This document shows, one piece after another, positions 35,216 through 46,605 of a stretch of 64,000 bases of DNA. The stretch's first letter is position 1. Each line of letters opens with the position of its first letter. A program made the translations under genes and the position numbers. The notes under the pieces are model-generated. The model saw only the letters and a list, made by a program, of their open reading frames with translations. It was not told where the DNA came from and made no database searches. The DNA comes from Setoptus koraiensis (taxonomy: Eukaryota > Arthropoda), in assembly GCA_048013815.1 (NCBI GenBank), contig CM106585.1, positions 3,100,001-3,164,000 of the forward strand, given 5' to 3'.

Positions 35216-38147
35216 CAAGTGATACTGATTAGATCAGTATCTCGAGCGCTTAATTTTTTGGTTAGTAACGTTGGAATAGAGGAGCGAGTATGTGATGGAA
35301 TGTTTCTATGACGGAAGAGATGTTACGCTGTGTGCAATCATTGTCTATCGTTTGGCGAAGAGCTTGATTTCTGCATAAGTTCTCACCGTAAGAAGTTCGT
35401 AAAAATTTGCACAGAGCACCAATACAATGCTAGATGTAATCTGTGCAAGTGACATCGATGTGCACTTGCTTGTTTTCGCAGCATTGGAAATATCCGGATG
35501 TTTCAGTCCATGTGAATATTGAACTTTCTGAACATGTTTTCACCGTAAGACTTTCGTAAAAATTTGCACAGAATATCTCATCCATTTGAAATTGTTCCTG
35601 TTTCTCTTTCCATTCTTCGCTCTGTCTTTCCTACCCATCAAATTATTTTCCTCGTTGGGCTCTGTCCATACTATTGCACTATGTCCAATTATTAAATATC
35701 CTAGTTATCTACAAATCATCTTCCTGTGTTTATAATAACGATTGTTTGCATCCATTCTCCTGCTACGCCCAATTCATCTGGTAAACATCTCATCCTCAGA
35801 TATAATATTCATCTAATGTTTAGATCACACGCAACCTTCTTTGTGTGGTAATCATTCATATTCAGTTGCAACTTCTGTCACCCAGTTTAACTGTCACTGT
35901 GCTACTCACGCCCAGCACTACTAAGCGTATCATAAATACTAGAAGGACCTACTAGTCATATCGAGTGGTTTCTACTGTGCTGTAATCTTCTAGTTACAAC
36001 GCTCCTTGCTTCCCGTGCGCCAAGTCCGAATTGTACGCCGAATGGCTTCCTCTGTGCCGAATTCATCTAGTTAGCATCGCAGCATTGAGCGTGTTACTCT
36101 TGTCTAGTTTTATCTACATTAGCATCAACACTGCTGAGAAGCAGCAGTCATTCTGAATAGCTTCGACTGTTCTACAATCTTCTAGTTCTGATGCCCCATG
36201 AGCGTGCTACACTCGTCTAGTTTTAACTACAACAGCATTAACAGCGCTGGGAAGCAGTATTTATTCTGAATAGCTTCTACTGTACTACAATCTTCTAGTT
36301 CTGACGCCTCCAGCTTCCAGTGCACTAGATCCGAATTGTATACAGCTAGCCTTCTGCTGTGCTAGATTCATTTAACTAGCAACTCAGCATTGAGCGTGCT
36401 AATCGCGTCTAGTTAGTGTTTCTCGCGCATAGCATACTGTGTGCCAAAGGACCTGTTGCATTTAGGGTCTCCAGAATCAAACTGGTCTGACATACATGAA
36501 TATAGTATTTTCGTGATCGGAAGAGCCTCCTGAGCACGAATATACCAATTGCATCATCTTTTAGTTCGACGTTTAGCCACTAGGCGGCGTTGCTGTTTTT
36601 GACTTTCGGGGCCTCTGGAGCCTCAGTCTCTTGTCGTAGAGACACGTTCTTGGTATCGTTGGATAGATCTTTGAAAGACGCATCTATGGAGGGTATAATT
36701 TTTCCCTAGACTCGAATCCAAGTCCGGAAAGAAAACAAAAGAAAACTTTGGCCCCATTTTGTGGGGTCCCAAGAATGTCCGCCCAGAGATTTGACAGCTC
36801 ATGAAAATAGCCCTATATAAGAGCTTCGAAATGATATATAATACATCGAAATCAAAATGAACGTCGATGACCAAAAATGAAAAAAACCACACACACATCC
36901 CCTCGAATTAGAGATATAAGGCAGATCGGGTGCTCTGCTGATTAGGAGCCAAGCTCGATTTCCCTAAAAATCGATACGTGGGCTATGAATGGGCCCATGA
37001 AGACGTTCTTGATCGTCCAGAAGTGCGATAGAGCCTACTTCCGGAGATAAGAAAAAACCCGAATTTCGGGCCTCTGAGGGGCCTCAAAACAATTATCTTC
37101 GCACAGTTGTCTAGATTGTTATATCAATATCGAAGTAGAGTGAAAATTCACACTCTGCGTCACCTGAACCGTTAGAAATTCACTGTTGGTTATGTAAGGT
37201 ACGCATACGCCCTGCTAGAGATGTTGGGAGGCCCAAGGCCGAGTCGGTGAAGATCGAAAAAGAGGTCAGTAGTACTGACAGTACCATTCAATCAGTGAAC
37301 GAGTGAAGAGTGGGGATAAATCACCGTAATTCTGATGTCAATATGCCTTCAAATACCCTTCAATTCCCGGAATGCGGTACCTCCGGTATCTCGATGATGA
37401 AGAATTTCCGCACCCCTGAAATACCCACTCGGGTATCAAGGTACAATACCCTACCCAAAAATACCCAAAATACCGAATTTAGGCTTGGCCATCATTCAAC
37501 GGAGCACCCGATCTGCCTTTTATCTCCAATTCGAGGGGATGTGTGAGTGGTTTTTTTCATTTTTGGTCATCGACGTTCATTTTGATTTCGATGTATTATA
37601 TATCATTTCGAAGCTCTTATATAGGGCTATTTTTATAAGCTGTCAAATCTTTGGGCAGACATCCCTGGGGCCCCACGAATTGGGGCCAAAGTTTTTCTTC
37701 GATTTTTTCCCGGACTTGGATTCGAGTTTAGGGAAAAATTATACCCTCCATAGATGCGTCTTTCAAAGATCCATCCAACGATACCAAGAACCCGTCTCTA
37801 CGACAAGAGACTGAGGCTCCAGAGGCCCCGAAAGTCAAAAACAGCAACGCCGCCTAGTGGCTAAACGTCGAACTGAAGGATGATGCAACTGGTATATTCG
37901 TGCTCAGGAGGCTCTTCCGATCACGAAAATACTATATTCATGTATGTCAGACCAGTTTGATTCTGGAGACCCTAAATGCAACAGGTCCTTTAACTAATCA
38001 ACATTGTAAGCTTTGAGTGTTCTAAATTCATCTAGTTAATTTCTCATAATACAGCTCACACCGTGCTATTTTTTTCTAGATAGAAAAAGCACTGATTTGT
38101 TCTACTCACGTGAATAAACGTAGCACCCAAACCTATCCCAATAGCTA
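35216..38147 (-). mobile_element. HINE, reversed, carrying a foldback element
   Basis: On the plus strand it begins with the inverted 3' terminus (CAAGTGATACTGATTAGATC, then GAGCGCTTAATTTTTT) and runs through inverted HINE blocks to CCCAATAGCTAC, where the 5' terminal palindrome is lost. A foldback element occupies 36449-37988. It lies in the RNase H region of the copia fossil. Confidence 0.8.
36449..37988. mobile_element. Long-TIR foldback element (Spy-like)
   Basis: Arms of about 480 bp: GGACCTGTTGCATTTAGGGT at the left and its inverse at 37988. The flanks are AAA and TTT, and uninterrupted HINE copies read AAATTT at this point, so insertion made no target duplication. The middle has a TACCC-rich segment. 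No transposase. Confidence 0.85.
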
Positions 38148-38898
38148 CTATTGTAGAAAACCAGAGAAAATTTCCATGTCCATCTTGCAAATCGTATTTC
38201 AATAGGAAGGACAATATGACCAAATACATTAAAATGTATTCATGTGGTACCGAAAATTTGATGAGTTTGATCGGAACGCCCTCGTGCTCCAGCACTAATC
38301 CCATTAATGACCCTGGGACATGTTCCGTTTCTCCTATTCGCTACAATGTGTGCCGAGTCCTATCGACATGAACTAAGGCTACAAAGCTCAGCCGAACAAG
38401 CTACTTTGCAGATCGCACAACTACAAAAACGTATAAACGAGGAGGCCTGCGACCCCTGAATCCTTTCCAAGGACTATGACACATGGATGAAAAACGAGGG
38501 CCAATATGCAGTGACACTATCATGCGCAATTGCCAAAATCAACATTAACTGCCCATGCGACTCATCAGAGAAAATTGTGCCGGTGGTACCCCAAAACAAA
38601 CTGCGCTACGTGGACAACTACCCCAACGTGGGATGCCCGGCTATAAACAAAACTAAAAAGTATGAGAAACAACTGGATATGTTTGCCATGATTTCCGATT
38701 TCCTCTGCTACGAAGCACACGTCGACAACTGGTCACGTCATCATTATGGCCAGTTATTGGCGTCTGCCTGCATACTGTCGAAACAAGCATACAACTGCCA
38801 CTGCCATGGCAGCCACCATCACAAAAATATATACCGAGATCAATTGACCATTAGAGCGACTCAGGCAAATTTGACCTCCAGAGTGAAACAGTGCTTGA
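38148..38898 (+). other. Foreign segment between two HINEs with an unidentified cysteine-rich frame
   Basis: About 750 bp that belong to no HINE, flanked by a truncated HINE and by the 3' end of another. The plus-strand frame of 38487-38927 encodes INCPCDSSEKIVPVVPQNKL, NVGCPAINK, FLCYEAHV, AYNCHCHGSHHHKN and a potentially helical stretch; its last codons come from the HINE terminus. Just upstream is coiled-coil-like sequence (about 38350-38450). Cysteine content and helices would suit an extracellular or envelope-type protein, but I recognise no family. Confidence 0.35.
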
Positions 38899-39599
38899 CA
38901 AGTAATACTGATCAAATCAGTATTTAGAGCGCTAGATGTACATGTCTGCTGCCTGCATGCTAAAATTGGTGCACTTTCATCGGTTAGTTTCGCCACAATT
39001 AATGATTTAAATACATACACCAAGACGCAATGGCGCACAACGTGTGTTGTGTGCTATTTCAATGTGTGATTGTGCTGCGTATTACTTGTCAACTTGAGTA
39101 GCTTCTACTGTACTGTGATTTCCTAGTTTCATGACTACTAGCTTCCCGTGCGCCAGATCCTAATTGTCAACAGCTAGCCTTCTGCTGTGCTGGATCAACC
39201 TAGTTAGCATCTCAGCCTTCTCTGTATAATTGCTCTCTATTGATTCTACCTCCCAGCTTTCCCTGTGCTTAATTTAATAAGCCAACATTTAAGCGTTCTA
39301 TTGTACTGAATCTACCTAGTTTTCGTCTCTCTAGCTTTTTTAGTTCTAATTACAATTCGTAAACAGTAAATTGTACGTTTTTTTTCACTGTATATTTGTT
39401 TTCCAATGAGTCCGCCTCCTAGCTTTCAGTGTACTAAAAAACTAGGTAAACTTAGAACGATGAAACCTACCAGATGCTTCCAGATGCCTTCCTTGTGCTA
39501 TTTTTTCCTAGTTGAAAAAAGCACTGATTTGTTCTACCCACGTGAATAAACGTAGCACCCAGACCCATCCCAATAGCTACTTAATTAAAATTAAGCGCT
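38899..39599 (-). mobile_element. Complete short HINE, reversed
   Basis: 701 bp from CAAGTAATACTGATCAAATC (3' hairpin end) to CTTAATTAAAATTAAGCGCT (5' end). It has the standard blocks but no 103-109-bp array. Confidence 0.85.
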
Positions 39600-40664
39600 G
39601 AAAAAGTGAAGCCGCCGAGTGCAAGTTAAAACTTGATAATCAAGGCGCGATGAAATTGATCAAAAGTCCGGAGCATCGAGCCCGGACCAAACATATGGAC
39701 ATAAAAATGCACTATGTCAGAGACAAACATGAGTCTGGTGAATATAGTCTGGAGTACATACCTGCAAAGGCCGACAACCTGACTAAGGAGCTAGGACCTA
39801 GGAAACATCAAAACATGCTGCAAGTTATGGGCATGAAATCTTGTGCTAACCTGCTCATTTCCGTTGCAACAGTTGTATGCTTCCTAGTGTCGCACGTCAT
39901 GGCGCAGGACTTGCACGCAGAGGACCTGGTTCTGTGGAGAGAACGAAAATAAGCCATGTCAAGTTTTAAGGAAAACTTGATTGATGAGATGACGGGAATG
40001 TGCCCATCTCAGCGGCGACAAACCCGGCAGGCGCAGGCAACAGTTATCATCAGTGCGGTGTCAGCGGTAGTGTCGACAATATTCCAAATCCACAATAACC
40101 AGCGATCTGACATGAGGGAGAGAGAGTGGAGAACTCTGTAGGAGTTGGTCAGCGATGAAACGCCCCAAGAAAACAGTTCTCTTGAGCAACTCAAGGATGA
40201 CAGATAAGCTCAAGGAAGTGGCCAGAGACGTGGAGGTGCTAGCTGTAGCAGTGGACATTCAACCCGAGATAGCCGAGGCGCTGAACAGCGTCATGCCGAA
40301 AATCCATGAAGTAGGTGCTAAGATCAAAAAGGTCAAGCCCAACATGCAGGTGGGCAACAACGTACCACACGACCTACCTGTCTCTGAACAAAATCGGCCT
40401 TGTCATAGACTCAGTAGAAGTATCTGTATGTTTGTATATTACTTTTTCTTGTGTATCTGGCAATTAAGTCAAGAATTAGAAATCAGCGACAGATCAACTC
40501 GGCTGATGCGATAGCAATTATCTGTATCCTCCCGTTAGTTCTGGGTGACGACACGCTCATCACAATCCAACTGTCACAGGAGGAAGCTACAGTGGATATA
40601 TATCAACATCAGGAATATATGAAAGATAGGTGGTGTAACAAATGGAGGTACAGGTACAAATGGT

Positions 40665-41370
40665 TGACCTAGTCGAATTAGTGAGGAGTTCGGTGGTGAC
40701 AATTCGAACTTCGAAATTCGAAATTGAAAATTCGGATTTCTGACAAGAGTTTCAGCTGCTCTGTCGGAGTTCGATGGTCAGTGTTCTCAGTCCGATGGTC
40801 GATGGTCACAATACGAAGTTCGAAATTCGAAAATTGAAAATTCGAATTTCCGATGAGAGTTTCAGGTGCTCGTTCGGAGTTGAAGGTTCAGTATTCGATG
40901 GTGGGAGTTCGATGGTCACAGTTCGAACTTCGAAATTCGAAATTGAAAATTCGAATTTCCGATACGAGTTCTAGGTGCTTGTACAGAGTTCGGTGGTTCC
41001 AATTCGAAGTTCGGTGGTGACAATTCGAAGTTCGATGGTCACATTTTGAACTTCTAAATTCGAAATCGATGCACTATAATAAAGCGTGCGCCATTGACTG
41101 ATTGGTGTGTCTAACTGAATTACACATTGTGGCGAGACTGACCATCAAAATCTTACTAAATTCCGCACGCAAGAAATCCCCATGTGTATCATGCTGCGAT
41201 AGAAATTTGGAGAACTTGTATATATTATGTCATCTTTTCGGCTACTCTGATCTGACAGGCATAGATGTTTATCTCCGACATGTTGTCACATACTCGCATC
41301 GATATTCCAACGATACTCGTCTATCCAAAAAATTAAGCGCTCGAGATACTGATTCAATCAGTAACACTTG
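40665..41370 (+). mobile_element. HINE, array and 3' end
   Basis: Four degenerate TTCGATGGTCA / TTCGAAATTCGAAATTG units, the conserved 3' block (GCGCCATTGACTGATTGGTG, CTGCGATAGAAATTTGG) and the end AAAAAATTAAGCGCTCGAG, a hairpin, ACACTTG then T. The 5' end is lost. Confidence 0.8.
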
Positions 41371-42345
41371 TATAATCAGCAAGTCGAGACAGATAATGCC
41401 AATCAGGAAATATTACCAGGACCATTGAATATAACAGACATCAGCATTGAATCAATATCTGAGCCACCCCGTGAAATGCAAACTGCTAATGATAATGAAA
41501 TCGCTGAGAATAGTCCGACATAAGCAGTCATCATGAACGTAGCATCGATGATCCAAATGAAAGCTATTCATCATCAGAGCATGATACAACGATCATTGAA
41601 AAACAGCATTCGACACCTAAAAGTTTTGCTAAACGACTTAACATAGGTATTTGTAAGTTAGTACCGTTTCATAAGAAAACAACAGGCGAAACGTTATCCA
41701 TGAGTCAACCCTGCGCGCATCAACGAATCAGCACTGATAATAACGATCAGTTAACAGTCCAACGTGCAGATACGTCCGATACTGTCACAGTTACTGAACC
41801 TTATCAATTACTAATGTCGGCATCAGAAAGTTATACCCTTCTACTTCGAATAGTATTGAGGTGAATGAACTATTTGCATTAATCATGTCAGCTTCTACAA
41901 GCGGTGAACCGGTAACTTATAAAGAAGCGATGTCAAGACCTGATGAAAAGAGCTGGTCTCTAGCTATGGAAGAGGAAATCGATTCAATGAGTAAAAATCA
42001 AGTATGGACCCTAGTTGATGAGTCTACTGGGGTGAATGTGATGTTGAATAGATGGATTATTGTTATTAAAAAAAGCCGAATGGAGAAATCGACAGATATC
42101 GTGCTCGCCTAGTAGCCAGGGGGTTTAGTCAAGCTCCGGGTCTCGACTATCACGAAGCGTGCGCTCCAGTTGCTTATATGCCCACAATACGACTTTTATT
42201 CGCGTTTGCGGCGGCAAGAAAATTGCAAATGGGTGGTTTCGATGTTAAAACCGCATTTTTGTATGAGACGCTTGACGATAAAAATCTATATGGAACAGCC
42301 AGATGGGTACAAGATGGATGTCAACAAAGTTTGTTTGCTGCATAG
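41371..42345 (+). mobile_element. Ty1/copia fossil fragment
   Basis: Contains start-of-reverse-transcriptase sequence (VTYKEAMSRPDEKSWSLAME, EIDSMSKNQVWTLV). Upstream is Ser/Glu-rich linker typical of the integrase to RT junction. It is cut off by a HINE 3' end. Broken; a different copia lineage from the 31.9-40.6 kb fossil. Confidence 0.7.
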
Positions 42346-42634
42346 AAGTGTGCGCCATTGACTAATTGGTGTGTCTAACTAATTTACTCATTGCGGCGAA
42401 ACTGACTCTTAGAATCATACTAAATTCCATACGCGAGCAATCGACATGTGTATCATGCTGCGATAGAAATTTGGAGAACTTGTATTTATTCTGTCATCTT
42501 TTCGGCTACTCTGATCTGACAGGCATAGATGTTCAACTCCGACATGTTGTCACATACTCGCATCAATATTCCAACGATACTCATCTTTCCAAAAAATTAA
42601 GCGCTCGAGATACTGATAGAATCAATATTACTTG
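42346..42634 (+). mobile_element. HINE 3' end fragment
   Basis: Near-duplicate of the 3' block at 41083-41370, ending AAAAAATTAAGCGCTCGAG, hairpin, ACTTG then T. Confidence 0.8.
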
Positions 42635-43011
42635 TTCAATTTCATGTCCGCCTTCCAACTAAATGAATCTGCGATGGTTTCGAAATCGTCGATCCAATTT
42701 ATGATATCACTGTCTATTTCACTCTTAATTGGGCTCAATCGAGTGGTCGAATCAACCCCGTTCCTGAACCGATTGACGGCTCTGCCTCTACTGTGTCCAG
42801 TGTCGTCGTTCCTTGCTCGTCTGATGGCTTGCTCCTGAACTGACAAAGTAAACCTCCTAGGGGTGACACTCAGAATACGCCCTCTGTAGTCTTTATGAAC
42901 TCTCCAATGTACCGAGAACAAGAATACGCTAGTCTCGTTACCAACTTCGGCCAAAATAATTCTAGACTTTTCTTCGTATTTTCTGAAATAAGACTCACTA
43001 TTTGGATCCAC
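42635..43011 (-). mobile_element. Probable Ty3/gypsy gag fossil
   Basis: The minus-strand frame includes IINWIDDFETIADSFSWKAD, like the conserved gag helix (IxxWxxxFExxAxxxxW). It ends at the HINE terminus at 42634. No pol follows. Broken. Confidence 0.4.
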
Positions 43012-43463
43012 AATAGTCCATCAAGCATCCACGGATGATGCTTATGGTAGAAGATAAATTTCTGATTGGTTGGTTGGTTGGTAATTCCTAGCGTAATTAA
43101 TACAGCCAGCGTATTCGTAAAGTAGTAAATAGGCGGATTTCAACAAATTTGTGGATTTTTTGGTATCAAATAATTGTCAAAATCTACACTTCATTTCAAC
43201 TCAAATCACCTAATACTATAATCTCGCGACGAATAGAAGCAAAACAATAGAGTTCTGGGAAATATTACGATTATTCCAAAAACTAGACTTTAGTTGAGGT
43301 TTTTATATACCTTTTCTTGCTCAGCTTGATCAGGAGAGAAGATTTAGGCTATAGTCAGTTGGAATCCTTTGTACCTGGAAAGGAAATTTACCTTGTGAGC
43401 CGCTCGAGAGCGCGGCCATCTCATTTCTATCAAGTCTCGAGTGTACTTCGTTCACTGGAGATG
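43012..43463. other. Spacer, nothing recognised
   Basis: AT-rich, with GGTTGGTTGGTTGG at 43070-43083. It could be untranslated sequence of the gag fossil or plain spacer. Confidence 0.4.
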
Positions 43464-43471
43464 ACGGATTG

Positions 43472-44552
43472 GGGTGTTGTAGCGAACTGGGCGTAGCTCA
43501 GTTCGCGACGAAAGTCACGGTGTGAGTACCTTAGGGGGCCCTGATGAAGATTTATTTGGACCGGAAGTGTAGAAACTACAGGTTCCAGTTTTAGCTTAAT
43601 CTTCGAGCTACAGTCTCGAAAGTCAGTATGTAGGTGGATTTGATCACGATGATTCCGATGACATCAACGTCTGATTCTCACAGCTTCTGGTCCACAAGAT
43701 ATTTGGGTTATTGTGTGGAACAGCGCCACACTTTGATTTTGATGAAACTTCATACCTGAGGCCCGCAGGGCCCCCTGACAACAGTTTGAGTGGTCCGGAA
43801 TTGCGGAAACTTCCGGTTCCGGTTTTACAAAAGCTTCGAGATAGAGCTTCGAAACGCAGTGTGCAGCATGATTCGAGCATGCTGAACACAATGCAGACAA
43901 ATTAAAGTGCGTGCAACTTCCGGTTCTTGAGATATTCTCAGTTCAAGATATATTTCCATGGTAAATGGACTGTTCATCCACCTTCAATCGTGTATGGATT
44001 GCAGTCATCAACCCTACCCGAAGGGTTTCCGACGCACGCAATCGTCGCGGGAGCGACGAGTTCCCACATCTGCCGCTTATTCATTCCTGAGCAAATCGGA
44101 GCTCCAATTTTCCGCACTTCTGGACCGTTCTTTCCGGTCTATAGACGTCAAGATGTACCCGTACAGGATGTTCCATCAAAATCAGGGCGGGGCACTCATC
44201 GCTACAACAACCGATCCTTGGAGCAGTGATCATGCGTTATGCTGAAATACCCATCACACCCCACACCAGTTATTTCGAATTCGAGTCGATTCTCCACTTT
44301 CGGAATACCTTTAAAGGGATGAGAGTTCTCTGATGTACGCACATAGTGCCCGAAATACCTTCAAGTACGCTCCTAAGACTCTTAGCGGTCGTCGAGTATC
44401 TCAAAACGCCCACTGTGCGTTACCTCTGGTAACTCGAAAACCGTAAATTTCTGCATCTTATGAATATCTGTTTGGGTATCAGGGTACTATACTCTACCCA
44501 AAAATACCCAAAATACCCAGATCGGAACTACGCCCAGTTAGCTACAACAGCC
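43472..44552. mobile_element. Merlin-like MITE with 8-bp target duplication and a nested MITE
   Basis: Ends GGGTGTTGTAGCGAACTGGG and inverse CCCAGTTAGCTACAACAGCC. ACGGATTG flanks it on both sides (43464-43471 and 44553-44560). The 3' half has the TACCC-rich segment found in 32440-33370. A second MITE sits inside at 43705-44212. Confidence 0.9.
43705..44212. mobile_element. Merlin-derived MITE nested in another
   Basis: Left GGGTTATTGTGTGGAACAGC, right GGCACTCATCGCTACAACAACC. Flanks GATATTTG and GATCCTTG agree at 6 of 8 bases, compatible with a decayed duplication. Contains the GAAACTTCCGGTTCCGG arm. Confidence 0.75.
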
Positions 44553-44560
44553 ACGGATTG

Positions 44561-45085
44561 TCCCTAGGTGTTGTTGCGATCATCTTCATTCTCGCAATAG
44601 CGTTCCGTTTCGGCTTTTCCGTCGCTGATGGTGGATGATTATGCTCGTTAGATGATGACATATATTCATGAAGTTCTTCCAATAAATCGGTCACCAGTCT
44701 GGCCCGGCATTCATGCGTCTAACATGAGGCGCACCTCCAGTACTGCTTCTGATCTCTCTTCTTGCCGATTAGAATGGAAAATCCGTTAATTAGAGCCAAA
44801 GGCTCCCCCTGGTTGATGACCGTGATCACAACACCCTTTTCTTCGAGATCGTAGGCATCTTCCATGGACGTGTCTGATGGATCTTCCATTTTGTTGATTG
44901 TAATGATGATAAAATTTAATTAAATGGATGCGAACTGTTTGCTTGGGCGACTGGATGTTGAATGACGGGGTGCGACCCCAAGTGCTGCTGAATTTATAGC
45001 AACTCACCATATTACTTGTTGCGCTACCGTAGGGCCCAGGCGGTGGCAATGGCGTTGCAATATTTTCGGCCCGGGCAGCGTTCAT
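44561..45085 (-). pseudogene. FLYWCH-type zinc-finger gene remnant
   Basis: The minus-strand frame from ATG 44889 reads MEDPSDTSMEDAYDLEEKGV, then GFSILIGKKRDQKQYWRCAS, then after an in-frame stop (44719-44721) HECRARLVTDLL and SNEHNHPPSATEKPKR. Hydrophobic-YWRC...CxAR...HNH is the FLYWCH zinc-finger pattern, a DNA-binding domain common in arthropod genes and Mutator-type elements. An upstream frame (MNAARAENIATPLPPPGPYG, ATG 45083-45085) ends at a good donor (ATG|GTGAGT, 45008/45007), so a first exon may be preserved. The end of the reading frame (to 44542) is MITE sequence. The stop makes it a pseudogene unless read otherwise. Confidence 0.5.
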
Positions 45086-45145
45086 GGTGTCGTAATATCA
45101 TGTACCAAGACGGCGAGTGACGAAGAAATCGGGGCTCGTATTTTT

Positions 45146-45771
45146 AGCGCTTAATTTTAATTACGTAGCTATTCGTGTGGTGATGATGGATACGTTTATT
45201 CACGTGAGTAGAACAAATCAGTGCAATTTTCTATCTAGGGAAAATTAGCACAAGGAAGGCATCGGGAAGCATCTGGTAGGTTTCATCGTTCTAAATTTAC
45301 CTAGATTGTTAGTACAGTGAAAGCTAGGAGGCTCAGTCATTGGAAAACAATTATACAGTGGAAGCTTAGATGCTTACTAGTCAAAATTAGAACCGAGAAT
45401 GCTAGCTGTTTACAAATTGGAATTAGCACTAGGGAAGCTAGAAAGACGAAAACTAGGTAGATTTAGTGCAATAGAACGCTTAAATGTTGGTTTGTTAAAT
45501 TTAACAGAGGAACAGCTAGGAGGCAGTATCACTAGGAAACAATGATACAGAGAAGACTGAAATGCAAACTAGGTGGATCTAGCAAAGTAGAAGGCTAGCT
45601 GTTGACAATTAGGATCTGGCGCACCTGAAGCTAGTAGTCATGAAACTAAGAGATCACAGAACAATAGAAGCTACTCAAGTTGACAAGTGTCTCGCAGCAC
45701 AAGTTATGCTATGATTGATTAAACTAGGTGAAAGTGACGAACTTGAAGCTGAGATGCCCAGTAGAATGATT
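45146..45771 (+). mobile_element. HINE 5' part
   Basis: Starts AGCGCTTAATTTTAATTACG after TTTTT and contains the GAGTAGAACAAATCAGTGC block and repeated CTAGGTAGATTTAG / GAAGGCTAGCTG blocks. Ends at a Merlin insertion. Confidence 0.8.
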
Positions 45772-46605
45772 GGTTGTTGTAGCGATTAGGTCCCCACTCA
45801 GATCTTGATGAAACTTCCGGTGCGGGTCCCCCTTGACCCCAATAGAAAGGAAAAAGTAGTCCGGAAGTGCGGAAACTTCCGGTTCCGGTTTTACAAAAAG
45901 TTGAAGCTAGAGCTCCAAGATTCACCATAGAGACGTTTCAAGCTACGCTGAACACGATGACATAATTTTCAGCTCTGTGCGACTTCCGGTTTTCGAGATA
46001 TAGAGATATTACTAGGGTTAGAAGACCGGAAGTGACCAAATTATTGCTTCGCTGCGCTCGGGGATGCACATGCGGTGTGTCTGAGAACTCGGCCTGCGGC
46101 CTCGTATTCTGGAGGCCGTCACATCTCCGTCGTCGCTCCCGCGACGACTGCGTGCGACGGGAACCCTTCGGGTAGAGTTGATGAGCGCTTCAGGTATCGG
46201 GCTGCGCCCTCTACCCTCCGCTCACATGACTGCAATCCATGCACAGATGTAGGGAGAAAGGCGAAAAAAACCGACAAAAAATGAAAACAAATGGGACAAG
46301 AGGATATGGATAATCATTTTATTTTTATTATATCAATGTGATGACTGATATATGACCCAATACATGGTGTTGCTCACTATATGAACAGAATGGGTCCGCT
46401 GACCGCATCCGCACAGACCCGGCCACACCTCTTAATCAAATAAACCTTGATATCTCTTAAACCGGAAGTGATGGGAGATCGATTATGATTTCATCATTCT
46501 CCGCTAGGCGTCATCTACTAGATTCTGAATTTTCAGAGCTCTATCTCGATATTTTTGTATTTCCGGAACCGGAAGTTTCCGCACTTCCGGACTACTCAAC
46601 TCGTA
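45772..46605. mobile_element. Merlin-derived MITE, 3' end lost
   Basis: Left end GGTTGTTGTAGCGATTAGG after GAATGATT. Contains the shared GC-rich block (46100-46240). The segment 46325-46605 (ATCAATGTGATGACTGATAT...) is nearly identical to 59334-59600, where the right end survives and is followed by GAATGATT. Confidence 0.8.

Larger units (their letters stand above)
31871..40664 (+). mobile_element. Ty1/copia fossil, heavily interrupted
   Basis: Parts in order: integrase C-terminal part (SQTPFESWFGRKPSVGHVHP, FDPKTKRAFLVGY), reverse transcriptase (33575-33826 and 34190-34850: AVNEAIHGLKQAP-like motif and VVYVDDGLLMG), RNase H (ADWAGDCKTRRSTSG, LSTMEAEY; rest at 39606-39800). Downstream are short frames with a signal-like segment (about 39840-40440). 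Insertions: Merlin-like MITE 32440-33370, an unidentified piece 33836-34190, HINEs and a foldback element 35216-39599. No LTRs recognised. Broken in several places besides the insertions. Confidence 0.75.

Noticed and set aside
36623-36898. Conserved ~90-codon frame starting MCVWFFSF in five foldback arms
   Set aside because: Differences between copies mostly change amino acids, and the frame lies in inverted arms, so openness looks incidental.
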